Assembly: GCF_022180385.2 (NCBI RefSeq)
Contig: NZ_BQME02000002.1
Location: 1,240,001 to 1,304,000 of the forward strand
Reading direction: 5' to 3'
Source of the DNA: Paenibacillus sp. L3-i20
Lineage (GTDB): Bacteria; Bacillota; Bacilli; Paenibacillales; Paenibacillaceae
DNA length: 64,000 nucleotides
Numbering within the stretch: the first letter of the stretch is position 1; each line of letters opens with the position of its first letter. A program made the translations under genes and the position numbers. The notes under the pieces are model-generated. The model ran no database searches. It was not told the origin of the DNA and saw only the letters and a program-made list of their open reading frames with translations. Shown one piece after another: positions 55,456 through 64,000 of this stretch.

Positions 55456-56871
55456 TTAATTAGCAACTGCTGTTCTAACTTCCCATTCACGTACATCGGT
55501 GAAACGACCGTTCACTGCAGCTGCAACCGCCATTGCTGGCGATACTAGATGTGTTCTACCGCCACGACCTTGACGACCTTCGAAGTTACGATTCGACGTT
55601 GAAGCACAACGCTGGCCTGGCTTCAACACGTCTGGATTCATTGCAAGACACATGGAGCAGCCTGCATCGCGCCATTCAAATCCCGCTTCAGTGAAGATTT
55701 TGTCCAAACCTTCCTTCTCAGCTTGGATTTTCACACGTCCGGAGCCAGGAACAACAATCGCCGTTACTCTCTCGCTAACTTTGTAGCCTCTTGCAATTTC
55801 TGCAGCGGCACGAAGATCCTCGATTCGTCCATTTGTACAAGAACCGATGAACACATAATCGATCTCAATTTCAGACATTGGCGTACCTGGTTTTAGATCC
55901 ATATATTCAAGCGCTTTTTCAGCAGCTTTACGTTCGTTTTCTGTAGGAAGATCCTCAGGGAATGGTACGCGGGAAGTAATATCTGTACCCATACCAGGGC
56001 TAGTTCCCCATGTTACTTGTGGAATGAGCGCATCTACATCGAAATGAAGTACTGTATCGTACTCTGCACCTTCATCCGTCGTTAATTGTGACCATGCTTC
56101 AACAGCTTCATCGAAGTTAGCTGGAGCGTACTCACGACCGCGCAAGTAGTTAAACGTTGTAGCATCTGGTGCAATTAGACCTGCACGAGCGCCACCCTCA
56201 ATTGACATATTGCAGACAGTCATGCGCTCTTCCATTGTAAGGCTAGTAATTGCTTCGCCCGTATATTCGATAACATAACCTGTAGCAAAGTCCGTACCGT
56301 ATTGTGCGATAACGCCAAGTATTAAATCTTTTGCCGTTACGCCTGGCTTACGCTTGCCATTGAAGCGAACTTCCATCGTTTTTGCTTTGGATTGTTGCAA
56401 ACATTGCGTCGCAAGTACATGCTCAACTTCACTTGTACCAATACCGAATGCCAATGCACCGAAAGCACCGTGAGTAGAAGTATGGCTGTCGCCGCAGACG
56501 ATTGTTTTGCCAGGATGTGTAAGACCAAGCTCAGGACCCATAACGTGTACAACACCTTGATCGATGCTATCAAGATCGAACAATGTAACGCCGAAGTCTT
56601 TACAATTTTGAGTTAGAGTATCAATTTGTTGCTTGGATATTGGATCTGTAATGTTGAAGCGATCTTTTGTCGGTACATTATGATCCATAGTAGCAAACGT
56701 CAAATCGGGACGACGCACTTTGCGCCCTGACATACGCAATCCTTCAAATGCTTGCGGTGAAGTAACCTCATGGACTAGTTGAAGATCGATATAAATGACA
56801 CTAGGTTTATTCTCTTCTTGATGAATGACGTGATTATCCCAAATCTTTTCGAACATTGTCTTTTTCGCCAT
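55456..56871 (-). CDS. leuC: 3-isopropylmalate dehydratase large subunit
   Basis: 471 residues of the aconitase-type catalytic subunit. [20 protein letters not shown] binds the substrate, and the [4Fe-4S] ligands are in [12 protein letters not shown] and [10 protein letters not shown]. The ATG with GGGGTGG upstream is selected; three codons earlier a GTG would give a slightly longer form. It lies divergent from a LysR-type regulator gene that is likely to control it. leuA and leuB are not in the window. Confidence 0.96.
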   Translation of the reverse strand: MAKKTMFEKIWDNHVIHQEENKPSVIYIDLQLVHEVTSPQAFEGLRMSGRKVRRPDLTFATMDHNVPTKDRFNITDPISKQQIDTLTQNCKDFGVTLFDLDSIDQGVVHVMGPELGLTHPGKTIVCGDSHTSTHGAFGALAFGIGTSEVEHVLATQCLQQSKAKTMEVRFNGKRKPGVTAKDLILGVIAQYGTDFATGYVIEYTGEAITSLTMEERMTVCNMSIEGGARAGLIAPDATTFNYLRGREYAPANFDEAVEAWSQLTTDEGAEYDTVLHFDVDALIPQVTWGTSPGMGTDITSRVPFPEDLPTENERKAAEKALEYMDLKPGTPMSEIEIDYVFIGSCTNGRIEDLRAAAEIARGYKVSERVTAIVVPGSGRVKIQAEKEGLDKIFTEAGFEWRDAGCSMCLAMNPDVLKPGQRCASTSNRNFEGRQGRGGRTHLVSPAMAVAAAVNGRFTDVREWEVRTAVAN

Positions 56872-56982
56872 TATGCCCACCCCATCGTTTCATTATTGCT
56901 GCTGGCAATAATCTACTTATTTAATTGAAGCTATCATACCATGTCTTTCTTCATTGATCTAAGATATAATATCTATAATTGC

Positions 56983-56999
56983 TATAGGTAATAACTATA
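56983..56999. promoter_or_regulatory. LysR-type box candidate
   Basis: TATAG-N7-CTATA, a dyad containing T-N11-A, in the 180-base space between leuC and the divergent LysR gene. Placed as expected for a LysR-type operator. Confidence 0.45.
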
Positions 57000-57051
57000 A
57001 GTCAACTTTCATTATATTTATGCAAATTCGAAATGTGGAGTGAGAATATTC

Positions 57052-57945
57052 ATGGAATTGCGACAACTAAATTATGTCATCCAAATTGCAAACGAAAAAA
57101 ACTTCTCAAGAGCAGCAGATAAACTCCATATCGCACAGCCGTCCTTAAGTCAGCAATTATCCAAGCTTGAGCAGGAGCTAGGCGTACTTTTATTCAGACG
57201 CACAACAAATTCAGTTGAATTAACACAGGCAGGTCAAGTGTTTGTTAATAAGTCACAGGGGATATTAGATGCTGTCGAACAGCTCAAACAAGAGATGGAT
57301 GATATGGCTCAGATGCGTCGAGGTCGTCTTGTTGTAGGAACTCTCCCCATTACTGGATCACATGTTTTGCCTCTAGTTCTGCCTGTATTCGGAGAAAAAT
57401 ATCCGCAAATCGAGGTTGTACTAGTTGAGGAGACTACTTCGAAGTTAGAGCAACTTACAGCAAGCGGCGGTACAGATTTAAGTCTGCTGTCCCTCCCACT
57501 AATCGATAGTTCACTCTCTTGGGAGCCTTATTTGGAAGAGGAAATTTGTGTTGCTTTTCCTCCGCAACATCGTTTGGCTACGCGTAAAGACGCTATTGAT
57601 ATTGGCGAGCTGAAGGATGAACCGTTTATCGGATTAAAACGTGGTCAAGGTTTCCGCCAAATTACAGTTGAGCTTTGTGAGGCTTCTGGCTTTACACCTC
57701 AAATTGTATTTGAAAGCAGCAATATTGAAACGGTTCAATCACTTGTCGCCGGAGGGATGGGTATAGCCTTCGTCCCTCAAATGCTTACTCGTTCGCGCGG
57801 TACTGACTTTGCTCCACATTATTTACCACTTGCGACCAAACCGACTCGTACTCTAGTTGTAGCAAGCCGGAAGGGTCGTTATTTATCAAAAGCAGCCCAA
57901 GCGTTCATTGAGACGTTAAATCAAACGATTAGTCATTATCGTTAA
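57052..57945 (+). CDS. LysR-family transcriptional regulator
   Basis: 297 residues. N-terminal LysR winged helix (FSRAADKLHIAQPSLSQQLS, LFRRTTNSVELTQAG) and a type 2 periplasmic binding protein-like effector domain. The ATG with GGAGTGA is chosen; a GTG four codons earlier overlaps it. It is divergent from leuC, a usual location for regulators of the neighbouring gene, so control of leuCD is inferred. It resembles CysL/CynR-type members in its C-terminal domain. Confidence 0.9.
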   Translation: MELRQLNYVIQIANEKNFSRAADKLHIAQPSLSQQLSKLEQELGVLLFRRTTNSVELTQAGQVFVNKSQGILDAVEQLKQEMDDMAQMRRGRLVVGTLPITGSHVLPLVLPVFGEKYPQIEVVLVEETTSKLEQLTASGGTDLSLLSLPLIDSSLSWEPYLEEEICVAFPPQHRLATRKDAIDIGELKDEPFIGLKRGQGFRQITVELCEASGFTPQIVFESSNIETVQSLVAGGMGIAFVPQMLTRSRGTDFAPHYLPLATKPTRTLVVASRKGRYLSKAAQAFIETLNQTISHYR

Positions 57946-57962
57946 ACGAACTTTCGCATCAT

Positions 57963-58766
57963 TTATTTCTTAGAATACAACTCAGAACGACGATCCTCAA
58001 ATACCGGAATTCTGGTGCGGACTTGGTCTACGAGATCAAGATCGATGTCCGCATAAAGGATCGTCTCCTCCTCGCCAGCCTCCGCTATAATCTCTCCCCA
58101 AGGATCGATAACGAGTGAATGACCAAAAAAGTTCGTTTCGCCGCTTTTGCCCATACGATTGCACGCAATAACATACATTTGATTTTCAATTGCTCTTGCC
58201 ATAAGAAGGGTGCGCCAATGATGCAATCTAGGATGTGGCCATTCTGCAGGGACAAACAACAGTTTTGCTCCATCTAAAGCTAACGTTCTTGATAGTTCTG
58301 GGAAACGAATATCGTAACAAATCATCATCCCCGCTTGTTCGCCTTCAATATTTAGCTTGCCATGCTTCGTACCTGCCTTTAAATACTTTTCTTCATCCAT
58401 TAAACGGAACAAATGAATTTTGGAATAATCAGCAATTGTGTTTCCTTCACGATCAAACGCGTAAATCGTATTATAAACACCATCGGATTTTTTCTCCGCT
58501 ATAGAGCCGCCAATGATGTAAATCGCATGTCGTTTGCTGAAATGTGACAAGTATTCAATCGTACGTTGTCCATCTGGATCGGCAAGTAGTTCTATCTCTT
58601 CTAATGCATAACCTGTGTTCCACATTTCTGGAAGCATAATAACATCAGGCTTTACCTCAGATGTGACAGCCTCCTCTAACATATCCTTGACCTTACCAAA
58701 ATTGACTTCCGGGTTTCCCGCATCTATGTCCATCTGCAGCAACGCGAGCCGCAATTGTTTCTTCAT
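57963..58766 (-). CDS. mtnU: Omega-amidase of methionine salvage (nitrilase family)
   Basis: 267 residues of the carbon-nitrogen hydrolase superfamily with the catalytic triad Glu47 (MLPEMWN), Lys116 (YSKIHLF) and Cys150 (MICYDIRFPE). In B. subtilis MtnU hydrolyses alpha-ketoglutaramate produced by the glutamine transaminase MtnE, and the mtnE homologue follows less than 1 kb away. No ribosome box close to consensus is visible before the ATG. It is convergent with the LysR gene. A general omega-amidase role is equally possible. The name rests on similarity of architecture and the neighbour. Confidence 0.75.
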   Translation of the reverse strand: MKKQLRLALLQMDIDAGNPEVNFGKVKDMLEEAVTSEVKPDVIMLPEMWNTGYALEEIELLADPDGQRTIEYLSHFSKRHAIYIIGGSIAEKKSDGVYNTIYAFDREGNTIADYSKIHLFRLMDEEKYLKAGTKHGKLNIEGEQAGMMICYDIRFPELSRTLALDGAKLLFVPAEWPHPRLHHWRTLLMARAIENQMYVIACNRMGKSGETNFFGHSLVIDPWGEIIAEAGEEETILYADIDLDLVDQVRTRIPVFEDRRSELYSKK

Positions 58767-58889
58767 TAAATACCAATCCTCCTACGCAAAGTTTTTATTT
58801 CCCTATAATACCGTCTCATGGTTCTCTGTCAAGATGGGCATTGTAACAAGGTGACTATCTATTTGAACCTACAAAAGGAGTTTTCTATT

Positions 58890-59372
58890 ATGACGTCTAA
58901 GCTAATGAAAAAAATTGTCGTTTTAATTGCCGCGATGATAATGATACCGTTAATTAGTTGCAACGTGTTCGCAGCAGCACCAACTGGAGAAAGTTCAACT
59001 GGTAATAACGACGCTCTCGGTCCCGTTCAAGTGTTCGACGTATCAGCTGGCAAAGTAGTTAAGACAATACCTAATGACAAAAAAATTCAACGAATGGCTG
59101 CCAAATGGACTAATTCAGTGTCAGGTTTATCTCCACAGGCAACGACTGACCATGGCTGTACTTATGTATATCGAATTCCCCTTGCCAAGCCAGCTCAAAT
59201 TTCTACTGGTGAAATAAACGTTACTACAACCAATTTGTTTCTTTTCTATTGCAAGGACAAGTCACCTTTTCTGCTCGTATTCGATTTACAAAACAAACCT
59301 TATTTATTTTTATTTAAAGAGAATATTAAACCATTCATAAAAAAGGTGGGCTTACCTGAAAATCCAAATTAA
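58890..59372 (+). CDS. Small exported protein of unknown function
   Basis: 160 residues with an N-terminal signal (KKIVVLIAAMIMIPLISCNV); the ISC could be a lipobox, making it a lipoprotein, or cleavage could be at FAA-AP. The mature part has no recognised domain: a segment QVFDVSAGKVVKTIPNDKKI, then YVYRIPLAKPAQI, then a hydrophobic strand (NLFLFYCKDKSPFLLVFDLQ). AAAAGGAG precedes the ATG. It lies between divergent mtnU and the mtnE gene; no functional link is seen. Confidence 0.7.
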   Translation: MTSKLMKKIVVLIAAMIMIPLISCNVFAAAPTGESSTGNNDALGPVQVFDVSAGKVVKTIPNDKKIQRMAAKWTNSVSGLSPQATTDHGCTYVYRIPLAKPAQISTGEINVTTTNLFLFYCKDKSPFLLVFDLQNKPYLFLFKENIKPFIKKVGLPENPN

Positions 59373-59483
59373 CGTCCCTTCATCCTTTTGCTTCAATTAT
59401 CCAGTCATTCGTGCTACATTATTGCTAATATCTATTCGAAATGAAAAGTGAATAGTGTAAGTAGTGATGTGGAGAGTGATGAA

Positions 59484-60689
59484 ATGGATGTAGACGTACA
59501 GAAACGTCATATTAAACCTGCTGATCGTATGGTAGGTCTGCCAACACAATTTTTTGCCAAGTTAGTAGCTAAGGCTAATGCACAAATTGCAAAAGGAAGA
59601 GATGTTATCAATTTGGGACAAGGCAATCCAGATCAGCCTACTCCGCCCCATATTGTATCGAAGCTACAGGAGTCAGCGACAAATCCTCTGTACCATAAGT
59701 ATCCACCCTTTAGCGGTTATGCATTTCTAAAGGAAGCTGTAGCAACACGTTATAAGGAAGATTATAACGTTGATCTTGATCCAACTACAGAGGTTGCAAT
59801 CCTTTTCGGTGGCAAAACGGGACTTGTTGAAATTAGTCAATGTCTGCTTAACCCTGGTGATGTTTGTCTCGTTCCAGATCCCGGTTATCCGGATTATTGG
59901 TCTGGCGTATCCCTTGCAGGCGGCGAGATGTCGTTTATGCCGCTTACAAAAGACAATCGCTACCTTCCAGATCTAACTGCCATTGATAATGAAATATCTA
60001 GCAGAGCGAAATTAATGTTTATGAACTACCCTAATAACCCTACTGGAGCTGTCGCAGATCCCAAATTCTATGAGGATGTTGTCAAGTTTGCTAATGAACA
60101 TAATGTTGTTGTAGCCAGTGACTTTGCTTATGGCGCAATCGGCTTTGATGGGGTGAAACCAATCAGCTTCCTCCAAACACCAGGCGCCAAAGAAGTTGGA
60201 GTAGAATTTTACACGTTGTCGAAAACATACAATATGGCTGGATGGCGTGTAGGATTCGCGCTAGGAAATCCTGATATCGTTGCGATGATCAATCTTATAC
60301 AAGATCATTACTATTGCAGTTTATTCGGTGGCATTCAGGAAGCAGCAGCTCTCGCTTTAACTGGACCTCAACAATGTGTGGAGGAACTTGGAGCGCTTTA
60401 CGAACGCAGACGCGAAGCATTATTCGCAGCACTGGATCGTATTGGATGGAGAGCTGAACGTCCCGGCGGATCATTCTTCTGCTGGTTACCTGTTCCGGAA
60501 GGCTATACCTCCGAATCATTTGCAGATAAACTGCTATTTGAAGCAGATGTAGTTGTAGCACCAGGTGTCGGATTTGGTACTCATGGAGAAGGTTACGTTC
60601 GTCTTGGCTTGTTGACGAGTGAAGCCCGCTTAGAAGAAGCTATCGAACGAATAGGCAAGCTCGGTATTTTCACTAATTCAAGCGATTAG
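59484..60689 (+). CDS. mtnE: Glutamine transaminase / methionine-salvage aminotransferase
   Basis: 401 residues of the class I/II PLP aminotransferases. Matches B. subtilis MtnE closely in the opening (PTQFFAKLV, RDVINLGQGNPDQPTPPHIV) and in NYPNNPTG, ASDFAYGA and the PLP lysine in YTLSKTYNMAGWRVGF (Lys247). It transaminates 2-oxo-4-methylthiobutyrate to methionine with glutamine as donor. The start follows GGAGAG by seven bases. No S-box leader is seen upstream, unlike in B. subtilis. It works with the omega-amidase mtnU next door, though not in one operon. Confidence 0.88.
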   Translation: MDVDVQKRHIKPADRMVGLPTQFFAKLVAKANAQIAKGRDVINLGQGNPDQPTPPHIVSKLQESATNPLYHKYPPFSGYAFLKEAVATRYKEDYNVDLDPTTEVAILFGGKTGLVEISQCLLNPGDVCLVPDPGYPDYWSGVSLAGGEMSFMPLTKDNRYLPDLTAIDNEISSRAKLMFMNYPNNPTGAVADPKFYEDVVKFANEHNVVVASDFAYGAIGFDGVKPISFLQTPGAKEVGVEFYTLSKTYNMAGWRVGFALGNPDIVAMINLIQDHYYCSLFGGIQEAAALALTGPQQCVEELGALYERRREALFAALDRIGWRAERPGGSFFCWLPVPEGYTSESFADKLLFEADVVVAPGVGFGTHGEGYVRLGLLTSEARLEEAIERIGKLGIFTNSSD

Positions 60690-60750
60690 AATAGCTACAT
60701 AGCTTTCTTTACAGCGCAACTAGATCATGTTATCCTTAATTTAGCTAAAT

Positions 60751-60994
60751 TATGAAACGTGATGACGGGACCAGTAAGTAGTTCAGGCCTTGTTCAGAGA
60801 GTAAATTCCATTGGCTGCAAGAATTTACCGTTGGCCCCCTGCTGAACCTACCTCCGAGCGGTCGGCGACAAGCCGAACAGTGCCTACTGTTACAAGGTAT
60901 TAAGATGGATGACTCGCAAATGATTGCGATCATCAACAAAGGTGGTACCGCGGAAGCCCAGACTTTCGTCCTTTATGGATGAAGGTCTTTTTTG
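60751..60994 (+). ncRNA. T-box riboswitch leader of proBAC, proline-specific
   Basis: A long leader with Stem I arms (GTTCAGGCC pairing with the GGCC...CTGAAC side), an AGAGAGTAAATTC apical motif, the conserved T-box AAGGTGGTACCGCGG (60939-60953), and a terminator hairpin with AGAC...GTCT and a T run (to 60993). The candidate specifier in the Stem I loop is CCT at 60847-60849 (proline), followed by an A as usual. Uncharged tRNA-Pro would bind the T-box and prevent terminator formation. This agrees with the proline genes behind it. Confidence 0.85.
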
Positions 60995-61028
60995 TTGTCA
61001 TGAAACCAGTATAGGACGGTGCCTTAAT

Positions 61029-62135
61029 ATGTCGGAACGTATCGTGGTGAAAATCGGAAGCAGCTCTTTGACCTCCGATGAAGGCGGACTTAATAGGGAA
61101 AATATTCATTTTTTTGCTTCTGAACTTGCATCGAGACATCAATTAGGTGAGAACATTATGCTCGTAACCTCTGGTGCAGTAGCAGCAGGTTTCCGTAGAA
61201 TTGGATATCCTTCGAAACCAAAGGCTGTCCATGAAAAACAAGCGGCAGCAGCAGTTGGTCAAGCACTCCTCATGCAGACCTATCAGGAAGCATTCAGTCA
61301 GTATGGTATCGTTGCTGCTCAAATCTTGCTAACTAGAGCTGATTTCTCCAATCGACGTCGTATACAAAACGCATTAATGACGATTGAAGAACTGCTAAAA
61401 CAACGTATTATTCCGATCATCAACGAAAACGATACCGTTGCGACAGATGAGCTCATGCTTAAATTTGGAGACAATGACAACTTATCTGCATTAGTTGCAG
61501 CAATGACCAAAGTGAATATGTTAGTCATCATTACAGATATGGATGGATTGTACACAGAAGATCCTCGTAAAAATCCGCTTGCTGTCAAAATCGAGCGGGT
61601 CGATCAAATTTCCGAAGACATATTAAAACTTGCGGGAGGTTCTGGTTCTTCTGTCGGAACTGGCGGAATGCGCTCAAAGATCGAAGCAGCGCGAATCGCC
61701 ATGCGCGGCGGTGTTAGAGCTTATATCGGTAAGGTTCAATATGATGGTGATCTTTCCCGTGCTATTGAGGGCACTGGCAGAGGCACGTATTTCGATACGA
61801 AGCTGAATAGCTTGCCCATGAAAAAACAATGGCTAGGCTTCCACTCCACCCCTCAGGGACGAATTATTGTCGATGATGGTGCTGTGAATGCGTTATTAAT
61901 TGGCGGCAAAAGTCTTCTCCCTGCTGGCATTACTGATAGTTCAGGCGACTTTCACCCTGGTGACGTTGTTGAAGTATTTAATTCTCAAGGAGAAACGCTC
62001 GGTCGGGGTGTGGTCAACTATGCAGCTTGGCAATTGAAAGCAGCGGCTGGCTTAAGCACAGATGAGGTTTCCCGTAGAATTGAAGTAACACGAATTGAAG
62101 TCATTCATCGCGATGAATGGATTACTCTTAAATAA
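61029..62135 (+). CDS. proB: Glutamate 5-kinase
   Basis: 368 residues. An amino-acid-kinase domain (VVKIGSSSLTSDEGGL, LLTRADFSNRRRIQNALMTI, INENDTVATDEL, GTGGMRSKIEAARIAMRGG) with a C-terminal PUA domain from about 270. Phosphorylates glutamate, the first and feedback-regulated step of proline synthesis. The start used has AGGACGG nine bases upstream and lies behind the T-box terminator; an in-frame upstream extension would run through the leader. Twenty-four bases to proA. Confidence 0.97.
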   Translation: MSERIVVKIGSSSLTSDEGGLNRENIHFFASELASRHQLGENIMLVTSGAVAAGFRRIGYPSKPKAVHEKQAAAAVGQALLMQTYQEAFSQYGIVAAQILLTRADFSNRRRIQNALMTIEELLKQRIIPIINENDTVATDELMLKFGDNDNLSALVAAMTKVNMLVIITDMDGLYTEDPRKNPLAVKIERVDQISEDILKLAGGSGSSVGTGGMRSKIEAARIAMRGGVRAYIGKVQYDGDLSRAIEGTGRGTYFDTKLNSLPMKKQWLGFHSTPQGRIIVDDGAVNALLIGGKSLLPAGITDSSGDFHPGDVVEVFNSQGETLGRGVVNYAAWQLKAAAGLSTDEVSRRIEVTRIEVIHRDEWITLK

Positions 62136-62159
62136 ATTGGATTCGGGAGGCAAAGAGAT

Positions 62160-63410
62160 ATGTTAAGTGAAGTGAGACAAAAGGCAATGCTCGCTCAAGA
62201 TGCGGCAGCCATTATGAATCGGATGACAACCCAGGAAAAAAATGATGCGCTAATCGCGATGGCAGACGCACTAATAGCTCGGCAAGAAGAGCTGATTGCT
62301 GCTAATGCTGAGGATTTACTAAGGGGTGAAAGTCAAGGCACTAGCCCCTCCCTGCTGGATCGACTTGCTCTCAATAGTGAACGTATTGCAGGTATTGCCG
62401 ATGGGCTCCGTCAAATTGTCGATCTCCCAGATCCTGTTGGTGGGCTGCTTGAATCATTCGAACGTCCTAACGGTATGAAAGTAGAGAAAATACGTGTGCC
62501 GCTTGGTGTTATTGGTATGATCTATGAGGCAAGACCTAATGTAACGGTTGATGCAGCAGGTCTATGTCTAAAAACGAGCAATACTGTCGTATTGCGAGGC
62601 GGTTCAGCAGCGATTTCTTCAAATCGTAAAATCGTAGAGATTTTAAAAGATGCGTTGACTTCAACAAAATTGCCTAGTGATGCTATACAATTAATTGAAG
62701 ATTCGGATCGTGCTTCCGTAGGCGAAATGCTAAAGCTTAATGGATTGCTTGATGTCGTTATTCCAAGAGGCGGTGCTGCACTGATTCGGAATGTGATCGA
62801 AAATGCTACCGTGCCCGTCATAGAAACTGGTGCTGGCATTTGCCACGTTTATATTGATGACTCAGCAGAACTTGAGATGGCAATTTCGATTGCTTTCAAT
62901 GGCAAAGTACAACGTCCATCAGTGTGCAACTCCATTGAAACGTTGTTAATCCATGAAGCGGTAGCCAAAACTTCAATTCAAAAAATAGCTCAATCGTTTA
63001 TCGACGCAAATGTTGAACTTCGCGGCTGTGAGCGTACACTTTCACTGCTCCCTGGGATCAAGCTTGCATCCGATGATGACTACAGCACTGAATACAATGA
63101 CTACATTCTTAACGTGAAAATAGTCGATAACATAGATGAAGCACTTCATCATATAAGAAAACATGGAACGAAACATTCGGAATGTATCGTGACTGAAACC
63201 GAAGAAAATGCTTCCAAATTTCTGCAAGAAGTTGATGCAGCAGCTGTTTATCATAATGTTTCCACTCGATTTACAGATGGGTTTGAATTCGGCTTTGGCG
63301 CAGAGATAGGCATTAGTACACAAAAGTTGCATGCACGTGGACCGATGGGCTTACCTGCTTTGACTTCAACAAAATATCGTATTTTTGGCACTGGTCAAAT
63401 TCGCAACTAA
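62160..63410 (+). CDS. proA: Gamma-glutamyl phosphate reductase
   Basis: 416 residues of the aldehyde dehydrogenase family. The opening (VRQKAMLAQDAAAIMNRMTT), RVPLGVIGMIYEARPNVTVD and the active-site Cys in RPSVCNSIETLLIHE are typical. It reduces gamma-glutamyl phosphate to glutamate semialdehyde with NADPH. GGGAGGCAAAG box. Coupled in the operon with proB upstream and proC downstream. Confidence 0.97.
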   Translation: MLSEVRQKAMLAQDAAAIMNRMTTQEKNDALIAMADALIARQEELIAANAEDLLRGESQGTSPSLLDRLALNSERIAGIADGLRQIVDLPDPVGGLLESFERPNGMKVEKIRVPLGVIGMIYEARPNVTVDAAGLCLKTSNTVVLRGGSAAISSNRKIVEILKDALTSTKLPSDAIQLIEDSDRASVGEMLKLNGLLDVVIPRGGAALIRNVIENATVPVIETGAGICHVYIDDSAELEMAISIAFNGKVQRPSVCNSIETLLIHEAVAKTSIQKIAQSFIDANVELRGCERTLSLLPGIKLASDDDYSTEYNDYILNVKIVDNIDEALHHIRKHGTKHSECIVTETEENASKFLQEVDAAAVYHNVSTRFTDGFEFGFGAEIGISTQKLHARGPMGLPALTSTKYRIFGTGQIRN

Positions 63411-63434
63411 TTCATATACAGGAGGAATTGTAAT

Positions 63435-64000
63435 ATGTCTCATATCATTCAAACCGACATATCATCAAAGCGCATTTGCTTCTTCGGAGCTGGTTCTATG
63501 GCTGAGGCGATCGCTCGTGGACTCATTCATGAAAAGCTAGTGGAACCAACTATGATTTCAATGTTGAATCGCAGCAACGAAACACGACTTAATGAACTGC
63601 ACGAACGTTATGGTGTGCAAACAATCGTTCAAGGTTCATCGAATGAAGCCTATCTTCGAGAGGCAGATATTATTTTTCTTGCAATGAAACCTAAAGATGC
63701 TGTAGAAGCAATTGCTGGGCTTGCCCCATTGCTTCATTCAAAGCAGCTAATTATTTCTGTAATTGCAGGACTATCCATCACTTCAATGGAGCGTTTGCTA
63801 AGTGATCAACAGCCAATCGTGCGATCGATGCCAAATACTTCGAGTACAATAGGATTAGGCGCAACCGGCATCAGCTATTCGGATGCCGTAGATGCTGATC
63901 AACGTCTCGTTACAGAAGCTATTTTCAAATCAATCGGTCTGAATGCAATCGTGGATGAATCGTTGCAAACATCCATTACTGGTGTTTCTGGAAGCGGACC
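63435..64000 (+). CDS. proC: Pyrroline-5-carboxylate reductase, 5' part
   Basis: Open to the window end (188 codons). The N-terminal Rossmann fold (KRICFFGAGSMAEAIARGLI), SMPNTSSTIGLGATGIS and the final GVSGSGP are ProC motifs. Catalyses the last step of proline synthesis, P5C to proline. AGGAGGAATTG lies nine bases before the ATG. It is 24 bases after proA, so the operon proB-proA-proC carries the whole pathway under one T-box. The 3' end is outside the window. Confidence 0.95.
   Translation, partial: MSHIIQTDISSKRICFFGAGSMAEAIARGLIHEKLVEPTMISMLNRSNETRLNELHERYGVQTIVQGSSNEAYLREADIIFLAMKPKDAVEAIAGLAPLLHSKQLIISVIAGLSITSMERLLSDQQPIVRSMPNTSSTIGLGATGISYSDAVDADQRLVTEAIFKSIGLNAIVDESLQTSITGVSGSG

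Overview
The window looks like a chromosomal segment of a spore-forming, AT-rich Gram-positive of the Paenibacillaceae/Bacillales type. This is inferred from gene content: endospore-appendage (DUF3992) proteins and a BclA-like collagen protein, a GerMN lipoprotein, SLH and copper-amine-oxidase-like wall domains, a double-GTPase bacterial dynamin, a T-box proBA leader, cre and CsoR-type boxes, AGGAGG-type ribosome binding sites and frequent TTG/GTG starts.

Bases 1 to about 5,000 are the right-hand part of an integrated mobile element: an LRAT-like protein, a replication-initiator-like protein, an unknown protein, an array of four GGAAC iterons, an excisionase and a tyrosine integrase. The integrase abuts the 3' end of a tRNA-Ala(GGC) gene whose acceptor stem no longer pairs, probably the attachment site. 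From 5.4 to 10.1 kb lies a MarR-regulated heterodimeric ABC exporter. From 10.3 to 13.9 kb the DNA is partly decayed: a shrunken second tRNA-Ala-like relic, an alpha/beta hydrolase broken by two frameshifts and a monooxygenase relic, among an intact membrane protein, an APH-type kinase and an acetyltransferase.

From 14.0 to 17.0 kb is a spore-surface cluster: two small endospore-appendage (Ena/DUF3992) subunits, a third convergent and larger Ena-like protein with a basic/proline-rich N-terminus, and a collagen-like protein with 90 Gly-X-Thr triplets and a jelly-roll-like head. It is the most interesting system in the window.

From 17 to 32 kb: an nitrite/sulfite reductase-like domain protein, copper ATPase CopA behind a promoter with a CsoR-type box, a glutaredoxin, acetyltransferase, a TetR-SMR-SMR efflux operon, a serine hydrolase, a bacterial nitric oxide synthase, a cre-preceded lytic polysaccharide monooxygenase (AA10-FnIII-FnIII-CBM5), an Asp-rich secreted protein, an HmoA-like haem monooxygenase, a methyltransferase/pseudouridine synthase pair, a CapA-family protein and a MarR regulator.

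From 32 to 50 kb: topoisomerase IV (parE-parC), an ABC-2 transporter with an SGNH hydrolase, purT with a YqkE-like protein, a second heterodimeric ABC exporter, and an nth / small protein / dynamin operon. From 50 to 64 kb: a cell-wall operon (amidase, GerMN lipoprotein, SLH protein), leuCD with a divergent LysR regulator, the methionine-salvage pair mtnU and mtnE flanking a small exported protein, and a T-box-controlled proline operon proB-proA-proC, the last gene running off the window end.
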